Assembly: GCF_000247695.1 (NCBI RefSeq)
Contig: NW_004624734.1
Location: 9,569,078 to 9,633,077, forward strand
Length of the DNA stretch: 64,000 nt
Source: Heterocephalus glaber
Lineage: Eukaryota > Chordata > Mammalia > Rodentia > Bathyergidae
Reading direction: 5' to 3'
Shown: positions 56,826-64,000 of the stretch, one piece after another
How the letters are laid out: each line of letters opens with the position of its first letter
How positions within the stretch are numbered: the first letter of the stretch is position 1
The notes under the pieces: model-generated
Told to the model about the DNA's origin: nothing
The model's input: only the letters and a program-made list of their open reading frames with translations
The model's database searches: none
Translations under genes and position numbers: made by a program

Positions 56826-57149
56826 TTTTCAGACCTAGAAGATGAGAAAAGATAAACAAAAATCACTTGGCTCAAGGGACAGACCAGTTTCCTCCCATAT
56901 TCTTTATCTCTATTTCTTCCCACAAAGTAATTCTTTTTTTTTTTTACAAGTGGTTAAAAAATGCTTAAAAGTCCTTATAGCCAAGGAACCTCAACCTATT
57001 GTAAAAGTGTTAGTCAGTGGCCACAGAATTCTATTATTTAAATAAGTACTGCTTAAGCACTTACTTTTAGGAAAGACATCTTATGAAAATTCCATATTTC
57101 ACATTTAAGATTATCTAAGCCTAGTGTTAAGCTTATTTTTATTTTCATT

Positions 57150-57290
57150 TCATTTTCTTGTACCAGAAATGAAACTCAGCACCTTGCAGTTGCCAGGCAG
57201 GAGCAGCACCACTGAGCTAAATCCCTGGTCCCTAAGCTTTTTTTTTTTTGGTCACGGGGGATCGAACTCAGGACCTTGTGCTTTTGACCC
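57150..57290 (-). repeat. Two ID SINEs, second truncated
   Basis: 57150-57232 complete. 57238-57290 stops at TTGTGCTTTTGA. Confidence 0.9.
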
Positions 57291-57431
57291 ATCTAAACTT
57301 ATTTCTAATAAGGTGGAACTGTGGGGTTGGCTTTCCTATACAAAAGTAATGTTGCAACTGTTTCAAAGAGTTAAATAACTTTGTCCTGCCTGCCTGTGGT
57401 TAATGTTTGTACCATTAAAAAGTAAATTAGA

Positions 57432-57705
57432 GGGGCCAGGGATTTAGCTCAGTGGCACCAGGCCTGCCTTACAAGGGCAAGGTCCTGAGTTTGATCCCGG
57501 TACCGAAGAGAGAGAAAAAAAAAAGCAAATTAGAAAATTAGACAAAGCAGAAAGGAAAAAAAAAATTTCTTCTATAGGACCACTATAGAAGAAAGTGGTC
57601 CTTCAAACATCTTTTTAGGGGCTGGAGATTTAGCTCAGTGGTGCTGCTCCTGCCTGGCAAGTGCAAGGTCCTGAGTCAGATTCTCAGTACCAAAAAACCC
57701 CACAT
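57432..57705 (+). repeat. Two ID SINEs
   Basis: 57432-57525 (GGGGCCAGGGATTTAGCTCA). 57617-57705 (GGGCTGGAGATTTAGCTCAG), flanked by ACATCTTTTT. Confidence 0.95.
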
Positions 57706-58004
57706 CTTTTTGGTCAAACATAGGGCTCACTTATGAAGAAGACAGGATTAGAATTAGAATCAGTATTAAAGTATTCTAAAATATTCTAAAGTATTTCAAT
57801 ATTAAAATTAAGTAAAATATCAGACCTATAACCCAGAACCTCAAAACATTGGACTATAAGCACAAATACTATCCTGAAATTTCTTTAAAACACATTTACT
57901 AAACAAAGGTAACATAAAATGTTCAGAAGCAAAGTTCAACTATCAATTTATATACTGTCTTAACTATATATGGGTAAGTTTTCTCTTTAAAGGTTGTATG
58001 AAGT

Positions 58005-58073
58005 GAGCCGGGGATTTAGCTCAGTGGTTCCAGTGCTTGCAGGTGCTAGAACCACTGAGCTAAACCCCAGCCC
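58005..58073. repeat. ID fold-back palindrome
   Basis: GGGGATTTAGCTCAGTGGTTC (58010-58030), 18-base spacer, then GAACCACTGAGCTAAACCCC (58049-58068): two ID 5' ends joined head to head, with both 3' halves gone. Confidence 0.95.
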
Positions 58074-59272
58074 ATAAACAAGGTGATTTCTGACCATCTG
58101 TAGTTGGTCAACTTTTTTCTAGTTGGCACTGTTTTGATTACATAAGAAGACTTAGTGGAAGGCTGATGTTCCAAGTATAACATTATTTTAAGGATATGAA
58201 AAGCACGTAAATTGAGTTTCCTTAAAAGCATGTAGTAAGCTACAGATTTCAGAATATGCAACTGGGAAGGCACAATGATAGTATCACTTAAAAGTATTTC
58301 ATAAAGGTGATTACAAAAGTTGATTAATTATTTCTCTAATGTTTTATCAGCCTAAAAAATACCTAAAGGCTATATATGTAACCTACCTCTGCCAATGGTT
58401 ATCTGTTACCCAAGTCAAGTAACTATTCTAACATTGTTTATCTCTAAAATATTCATATAACTTGTAAGGTTACTTCCAAATCTAAAATTCTATATTTGTT
58501 TGTATTTCATTACATGGTGTTTGATTCCTTTGTTTTAGCTATATCAGTTAATCTGGAAAGATGTACAGCACATAAAAAAATGCCCCCATCTCACTGAAAA
58601 GGCATGTGCACGTGTATATACACATATGCTTTAGGAAGATTTTTTTCTGTAGTTCAGGCTGGCCTCAAACTAGTATGTGTTGGGATTACAGAGCGTACCT
58701 CCACACATGGCTAGCAATTTGTAGTTTTAAAGGGGTTCAACAGTTCTTTGTTAAGTAAAATGAAGTATAAAATAAACAGGAGTGGAAATATCTAAGTGAT
58801 AGTCAACATAGATGGTCTGGAAATAACCTAAGTTAGATTCAACAAGGGTGATTTACTTAAGCCTCATATTTGTACTTGTATATATCATATTGCAGCACAA
58901 AAACATACCCCATCTGCCTGTCAAGGTACTAGATAAATCAGAAAATTAATCTATATTCATTGAGTAGAATCATCTCTGGATGTTTTCCTTGGATCTCAAA
59001 GTCTGCTTTCTCTTCAGTGTTCCTAGTCTCTTATTTTCCTTCTATTTTTAAGGAACTGACATTCTGAAATTTAATACCCAATTTTTGCTACTTGTTCATA
59101 TCAATTCTTTGAAATATTACTGCCAATGATTCATGACATGTACTTTTTATATCAGAAGCTAGAAGATGTAGACCTCACACAATTGAATTCAATGGTTATT
59201 TTAAAGAGAACAATGATGATTCAGTTGCCTTAGAGAATTTCATGCATTATGTTATGTATTTTATACATTTCT
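58074..59272. other. AT-rich region downstream of GON7
   Basis: No gene. CAGGCTGGCCTCAAAC near 58645 is a B1 scrap. Confidence 0.4.
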
Positions 59273-59360
59273 TTTTGGTTTTGTTTGTACCAGGGATTGA
59301 ACTCCAGTCCTTGCGCTTGCGGGACAGGTGGTGGAACCACTGAGCTAAATCCCTGGGCCT
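59273..59360 (-). repeat. ID SINE with target duplication
   Basis: ATTTTATACATTTCT at both ends. Confidence 0.97.
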
Positions 59361-59422
59361 ATTTTATACATTTCTATGTCCTGTAATTTCTTATGCAAGA
59401 AAACAGATGTTATTCTTAAAGA

Positions 59423-59428
59423 TTTATT
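59423..59428 (-). terminator. Possible GON7 polyadenylation signal
   Basis: AATAAA on the minus strand, about 150 bases past the GON7 stop. Not proven to be used. Confidence 0.35.
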
Positions 59429-59575
59429 GTATCTTTCTCTGCTAAAAACAGAAGAAAGCTTTCCCTCTGCCAAACTTGTCCCAGGCAAACATAAATGCTT
59501 TCCCAAATTAGTCTTCTTTAAATATCAGTGTGTGAAAATTAGGACAAAGTAGCAGTCTTTTAAATTTCACGAAAG

Positions 59576-59676
59576 CTATGGCTCAGATGGTGGTTTTGGC
59601 CGTTTTGCAGATGGTCCCTCTGGGTTAGTTCTTTTATCAATGTTATTTTCATCTTCTGCATCATCTTCATCATTAC
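59576..59676 (-). CDS. GON7: GON7 coding exon 2
   Basis: The acceptor TTTTAAAAG precedes the first base at 59676. The exon opens with the last two bases of a split Gly codon and encodes [13 protein letters not shown], then [19 protein letters not shown] and TAG at 59576-59578. It is the acidic, disordered C-terminal tail of GON7, rich in Asp/Glu and ending in a Lys/Arg/Pro motif. The tail ends SEP here, which makes the predicted protein 102 residues against 100 in human as I recall it. Too short to be found as an ORF by length; it was identified from its conserved text. Confidence 0.95.
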
Positions 59677-59816
59677 CTTTTAAAATAAAGATTTGTTGTA
59701 TGACATTATGTTCAGTGGTTGAGACATAAAGATAAGACAGATAAAATGGTTAGAATGAGGCCATTTCACTTTAGGGATTAATAAAACCATGCATACTTTA
59801 TATGTAAAAGATTTCA

Positions 59817-59899
59817 GGGCCGGGGATTTAGCTCAGTGGTTCCGCCGCCGGCCTCGCAAGCCAAGGACCCGAGTTCGATCCCCAGTACCAAAAAAAAAA
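59817..59899 (+). repeat. ID SINE
   Basis: GGGCCGGGGATTTAGCTCAG, CCAAGGACCCGAGTTCGATC; AGATTTCAG and AAATTTCAG flank it. Confidence 0.95.
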
Positions 59900-59929
59900 T
59901 TTCAGTATTTAAAACCTTTCTTTTCTGCC

Positions 59930-60610
59930 ACTTTCTTTTTTTGGAGACACAATTCATTTACCATAAAATTCAGTTTTAAAAGCGTATAGCTTAGGGATTT
60001 TCTGTATACCTATTTGCTTCCTTGTGTAAAACTATCACCACTAATTCTGGAATGCTTCCATTACCCCCCAAATTATCTCTTTACCCATTAGCAGTCACTT
60101 TCCATTCTCCTCAGGCCTTGCAATTACTAGTCTACTTTCTATCTCTGGATTTGTCTATTCTGGACATTTTATAGAAATTCAATCTATACTACGTGGCCCT
60201 TCTTATCTGATTGTTTTCAAGGTTCATTTCTATTGTAGCCTGTATCAATTCTTCCTTTTTATTGCTAAAAAATATTCCATTGTACAGACACCCACAAATT
60301 GCTTATGGAACAATCAAGTTGATAGCTGTCTGTGTTGGTTCTGCTTTTTAGCTTTAAAGAATAACGCTGTTATGTACATGCGTAAGTTTCTGTGTACAAA
60401 TGCTTCCAGTTCTCTTGAGGGGCCTAGCAGTGGAACCACCTGATCATAATTTTACGTTAAGTTTTTGAGGAATTGCTAAGCTGATTTAAGTGGATACACC
60501 ATTTTACATTTCCACCAACAATGTACTAGGTCTCCAGTTTCTTCATATTTTAGCCAACACTTGTTATTGCTGTTTTTAATTACAGCCAACATCCACATTA
60601 TCAAGATGAG
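59930..60610. mobile_element. Old L1M 3' UTR fragment
   Basis: ATATTCCATTGTACAGACAC, TTGAGGAATTGCTAAGCTGA, CACCATTTTACATTTCCACC and CAACACTTGTTATTGCTG occur in the order found in ancient L1M 3' UTRs. Confidence 0.75.
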
Positions 60611-60705
60611 AACAAAAAAGATGGAAACAAGATGAAAAATAAAATACAGTTTAAATTCATCTACAGAACTGACTGCCAGTCTAGTTATTAGGTTTTGTGG
60701 GGTTT

Positions 60706-60917
60706 TTTTGTAGCGGGGATCAAACTCGGGACTTTGCGCTTGCGAGGTGGAACCACTGAGCTGAATCCCCGGCTAGTTATTAGGTTTATAAACTCAAGGC
60801 AGTCAAAAATACACCTGTTTTCAAAACAAGATTTTAGGCCCGGGATTTAGCTCAGTGGTTTCGTCGCCTGCTGCGCAAGCGCAAGGACCCGAGTTCGATC
60901 CCCAGTACCAAACAAAC
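60706..60917. repeat. Inverted pair of ID SINEs
   Basis: 60706-60773 minus (TAGCGGGGATCAAACTCGGG) and 60836-60917 plus (GGGATTTAGCTCAGTGGTTT), 62 bases apart, in the GON7 intron. Confidence 0.93.
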
Positions 60918-61472
60918 AAGATTTTTAAAAACGGAGTTAAAATTTCACGGTTCTATTACAAAACTGCAACTACAGAACTGGGATGGGGAAAGGGGTCCCT
61001 CGGGGGTTATTTCTTGTTAAACTGAACTCTGTCCCCATCTTTGGAACTTTTTTGCACTCTTTCAAACGTATAACTTCACACCTGGTAAAAGTCCTTTTCC
61101 TCTTTCAACATCCAGCTCAAAAGTCATGCCCTCTCCACAGGAGCCTTTCTGAGTTTTCTTCTCCTGCAACAGTTACAAAGGGCCACAGAATCACTTTTTC
61201 ACTCTTTAATAACCTGTCTGCCCGTCTCACCCCTAGCGTTCAGCAAGGGCAGGAAGAGTTGCAGTCACTCCTTTCTTTCTCCAGACCTCACCCCAATACT
61301 AGGCACAACAAAAAATACATGTATCGTGAAAAAACTGGGTAAAAACAACTACCATAAATACGGCAGTCCTACAAGTTTTAGAGGCAGAACTTCGGCCCAG
61401 GCTGGCTTTCTGCCAGCTGCCACTCACACCCGCCCCGCCCTCCGGCCGTTCCAGCATCTCCTCAGAGCTCAC

Positions 61473-61680
61473 CCTCCAGTGTCTCGTCTGGATCCGCAGT
61501 CACCCGGCCCTTAGCTTCACGCTGTACCAGGGGTTCGAAGAATTTGGGTATCAGCTCCTTCATCTGGGCCACACCCGACAACAGCTTCTGGAGAGGGTCG
61601 GCGTCATCGGACGCTTCACAAACAACCCGCAGCTGACGCCGCTCCCCGTCCCGCCCGACGTACTCTCCTACCAGCTCCAT
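61473..61680 (-). CDS. GON7: GON7 coding exon 1, KEOPS complex subunit
   Basis: The ATG at 61680 opens [17 protein letters not shown] and runs 69 codons plus one base to the donor GAGG|GTGAGC. GON7 is the fifth subunit of the human KEOPS complex, which adds the threonylcarbamoyl group of t6A to position 37 of ANN-decoding tRNAs. It binds LAGE3 through its first ~50 residues. The conserved block [20 protein letters not shown] is present. With exon 2 the protein is 102 residues. The gene is head to head with UBR7, with 250 bp between start codons, as in human. Reading through the donor gives only two more codons, then a stop, which supports the splice. Confidence 0.97.
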
Positions 61681-61930
61681 AGCTACTGTTTAGCTTCAAG
61701 CGCGCGCCACAGGGAAGCCTTACCCGGAAGCGGAAGCCAGCTCGCCACCGGCGTAGGCGGGAGAAAGAGGAGTGGCTTCCGGTTTCCGGAGGTCTCTCCT
61801 CCCCCTTCCTCCGTTTTCCCTCTTTACGATTGGTTTCTGGTACTCATGCCCCGCCTCCTTTGCTACGCCCCTCGCGGACGCTTTTCCCGCCTCCGCCGGG
61901 GCAGAGCTGCGGTCCTGGTGACAGTTGAGA
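61681..61930. promoter_or_regulatory. Bidirectional GON7/UBR7 promoter
   Basis: CpG-rich. CCGGAAGCGGAAG at 61724-61736, CTTCCGG at 61776-61782 and TTCCGGA at 61785-61790 are ETS-type sites on both strands. An inverted CCAAT box (ATTGG) is at 61829-61833. No TATA box. Confidence 0.88.
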
Positions 61931-62080
61931 ATGGCTGGGGTTGGGGGCCACGCTGGGCGGCAGTCGGAGCTGGAGCCCGTGGTGTCGCTGGTCGACGTAC
62001 TTGAGGAAGACGAAGAGCTGGAGAACGAGGCGTGTGCAGTCCTGGGCGGCAGCGACTCTGAGAAGTGCTCCTACTCGCAG
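61931..62080 (+). CDS. UBR7: UBR7 first coding exon
   Basis: 50 codons from ATG to the donor TCGCAG|GTGGGC, ending in phase 0. The text is close to human: RQSELEPVVSLVDVLEEDEE, then CAVLGGSDSEKCSYSQ. UBR7 is an N-recognin-like E3 ligase with a UBR box and a PHD finger, reported to monoubiquitinate histone H2B Lys120. Neither domain is in this exon; they start in the next one, outside the window. This exon encodes only the acidic N-terminal leader. The intron begins GC-rich (CpG island) and continues to the window edge. Confidence 0.97.
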
Positions 62081-62914
62081 GTGGGCGCGCGGCCCGGGCC
62101 TCGTTTGCCTCGGGCTCCCCCTTGACCTCAGGAGCCTTCCGGCCTCGCTCTCCTATCCCCGCCCGCTGCTTTAGCCTCCCCGTGGTCCCAGTCCGCCGTT
62201 GGCTTGCGCTCCCGCTCCGGGCCCGGCTACCTTTTCCTCAGTCGCCCCCGCCCATTTCCTCCGCTGTGTCCAGCAGGGGCCTCCCTCCACCTGTCTTCAA
62301 TGGTTGGGATTCGCCAGGCTTTGGCCCTGCTGCTGGTCTGTCTTTCCGGTCTCTTGGAGGCCCGAATGCTTTGCACGGAACCATACCCTTGACCTGTCGA
62401 ATCCAGACATTTTTGTGCCTGCTTTTCCCGTCCTAAGCGTGTTTATTAGGGATCGAACGCGAGGTCAAAGTAGAGATAAAAAGCTTTGGATCTGAAAATC
62501 TCCCCCTGTGCAGTGGGCTTCTTCACAGCTCTGCAGTACAGGTTCAGTGCTCACCAGTACTTTTTTAACAAACGAAGCAAGAGTCCCGTTTACAGTCTGG
62601 CTCCTCTTCCCCCAGAAATAGACCGAACAGAGACCAGAACGGCAAGTGACCCTAGCCAGAGAAAAGGATTTGTTTGGCATTTGGAATATTTTGTGAATCA
62701 GGGTTTGGGGGGTGTGATGTGTTTTGTGACTCATCTCATATTTCAGGTACAAAAATGGAGAAGAAAAGAAAAAAAATGGAGAAGAATGGGTAGGAAGAAA
62801 ACTAACGTTAAAAATTGGTGGAAGGAAAAATGTTGCCTCGGGCAGGGCTCAAGTGGAATAGTGAAGAATGAGAGGAGGGACTTGAATTCAATCATAATTT
62901 TGTTTTTGTTTTGC

Positions 62915-62984
62915 GGTACTGGGGCTTGAAGCCAAAGCTTCACGCACAGTAGGCAAGTGCTCGATGAGCTACAATCCCCCACCC
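62915..62984 (-). repeat. Old ID SINE
   Basis: CGGTACTGGGGCTTGAAGCC ... AAGTGCTCGATGAGCTACAA. Confidence 0.8.
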
Positions 62985-63359
62985 CTGATGTCAGAATTTA
63001 ACCTGTTGCCAGTCACTGACCAAGCTGAGTTTACACTGTGAAGTGGTTAGATTGTTGAATAAACCTGGTGTCCAGAGACAGTCCCAGATGTTGGCTGGTA
63101 TTCAGATCCTTTGGTTACTCCTAAAAACAACTTTTGCCTTGGTTAAGAAAAAAGAGGTCTGAAGTCTATGTTTTGAAAGTCTTTATCAAATGGACTTAAA
63201 ATTTTCTTACTCTAGTAAAACATTCAGAGATTTACATAGGTCAGATGTATATGTTGAAAACAAACCCAGATCAAGAAATAATAGAATATTACTGAAGCCT
63301 GCCTTTCTAGAGTAGGGTAACACTGATCAAGATTTGCAAAAAATTGTGCCTTTTTTCCC

Positions 63360-63444
63360 TTCAGCTTTTTTATCAGGGAACGAACTCAGGACCATGTGCT
63401 TGTGAGGCTGGCGGCGGCACCACTGAACTAAATCCCTGGCCCCA
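63360..63444 (-). repeat. ID SINE
   Basis: TATCAGGGAACGAACTCAGG to AAATCCCTGGCCCC. Confidence 0.93.
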
Positions 63445-63529
63445 TTCCTTCAACTTTTTATTTTGAAACATCTTAAATCTACAGTTAAGTGGGAAAAAAA
63501 ACCCTGTATACCTCTTAATGTATATTCAC

Positions 63530-63679
63530 TTTTTTTTTTTTGAGGCAGGATCTCCCTTTGTAGTTCAGGCTGGCCCTGAACTCACTATATAGCCCAGGCT
63601 GGCCTAGAACTCGTGGTGATCCTCCTGCCTCAGCCTCCCAAGTGCTGGGATTACAGGCGTGTGTCACCATGCCCGGCTA
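63530..63679 (-). repeat. B1 SINE, well preserved
   Basis: GAGGCAGGATCTCCCTTTGT ... GTGTCACCATGCCCGGCT. Confidence 0.95.
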
Positions 63680-63742
63680 TATTCACTTTTTAATATTTTG
63701 TCACATTTGTTCTATTTCTCCTTTATATAACACACTTTGCTC

Positions 63743-63822
63743 TTTTTTTGTACCGGGGATCAAACACAGGACCTTGGGCTTGCAAGGCAGGTGTGGCACC
63801 ACTGAGCTAAATCCCTGGCCCC
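63743..63822 (-). repeat. ID SINE
   Basis: TTTGTACCGGGGATCAAACA to AAATCCCTGGCCCC. Confidence 0.95.
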
Positions 63823-63879
63823 ACATTTGCTTTTTTTTGGGAACTACTTAAAAGTAAGTTGCAGACATCATGATAGTAC

Positions 63880-63969
63880 ATTTTTTGGGGAGGTGGGTAC
63901 CAGAGATCAAACTCAGGACCTTGCGTTTAGGAGGCAGCTGGTGGCACTGCTGAGCTAAATCCCCAGCCC
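63880..63969 (-). repeat. ID SINE
   Basis: GGGTACCAGAGATCAAACTC to AAATCCCCAGCCC. Confidence 0.95.
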
Positions 63970-64000
63970 ATAATACTAGATTTCTAAATACTTCAGCATT

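Larger units (their letters stand above)
59677..61472 (-). other. GON7: GON7 intron
   Basis: GT donor at 61472-61471 (GAGG|GTGAGC) and AG acceptor at 59678-59677. Contains a plus ID at 59817-59899, an old L1 piece at 59930-60610, and an inverted ID pair at 60706-60917. Confidence 0.9.
62081..64000 (+). other. UBR7: UBR7 intron 1 (partial)
   Basis: No second exon seen. The first ~380 bases belong to the CpG island; the rest is AT-rich with SINEs. ORFs of 95-147 codons at 62065-62929 overlap on both strands and are taken as chance. Confidence 0.8.

Noticed and set aside
62065..62929. ORFs of 123, 98, 95 and 147 codons after UBR7 exon 1
   Set aside because: They lie in the UBR7 first intron, overlap on both strands and have no family resemblance.

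Overview
This is mammalian nuclear DNA, almost certainly from a rodent. About 120 short interspersed elements are visible. Most are tRNA-Ala-like ID copies (RNA polymerase III A box TTAGCTCAGTGG, B box GAGTTCGATCCC, ending in GGTACC plus an A-run). There are also B1 copies and B1+ID dimers of the B1-dID type. The abundance of a young ID form ending in GGTACC, together with B1-dID dimers, makes me guess a beaver-like castorimorph. That species guess is inference and weak.

The gene content matches the human 14q32.12 block ITPK1-MOAP1-LYSET-GON7-UBR7, in the same relative orientation. Positions 1-600 are CpG-rich and probably the upstream edge of the ITPK1 promoter (by synteny only; no ITPK1 coding exon is visible). 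Positions 600-45350 are an intergenic desert of single-copy-looking sequence, SINEs, MaLR and ERV LTRs, old L1 and MIR fragments, and two processed pseudogenes on the minus strand: SMIM29 (26.4-27.0 kb) and FAM98A (27.3-28.4 kb). At 45350-46397 (minus) lies a badly broken MOAP1. It shares a CpG-island promoter (46.4-47.4 kb) with LYSET (TMEM251), whose intact 131-codon reading frame is at 48230-48625 (plus). Positions 49-59 kb are again repeat-rich. GON7 (two coding exons, minus, 59576-59676 and 61473-61680) and UBR7 (first coding exon, plus, 61931-62080) sit head to head with about 250 bp between their start codons. UBR7 runs off the right edge.

The most notable result is that MOAP1 is a pseudogene at its normal location: the usual start codon position reads AAG, with several frameshifts, in-frame stops and deletions, while LYSET on the other side of the shared promoter is intact. 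Other points of interest are a retrocopy of SMIM29 lacking exactly its membrane segment, an ID fold-back palindrome, a site hit twice by ID elements, an overlapping upstream ATG at LYSET, and five CTCF-like motifs all in one orientation.

The living genes are housekeeping genes with separate jobs: LYSET in mannose-6-phosphate lysosomal enzyme sorting, GON7 in the KEOPS tRNA t6A complex, UBR7 as a chromatin-associated ubiquitin ligase. They share only divergent CpG-island promoters. Nothing in the window looks like a prokaryotic-type system or CRISPR array.
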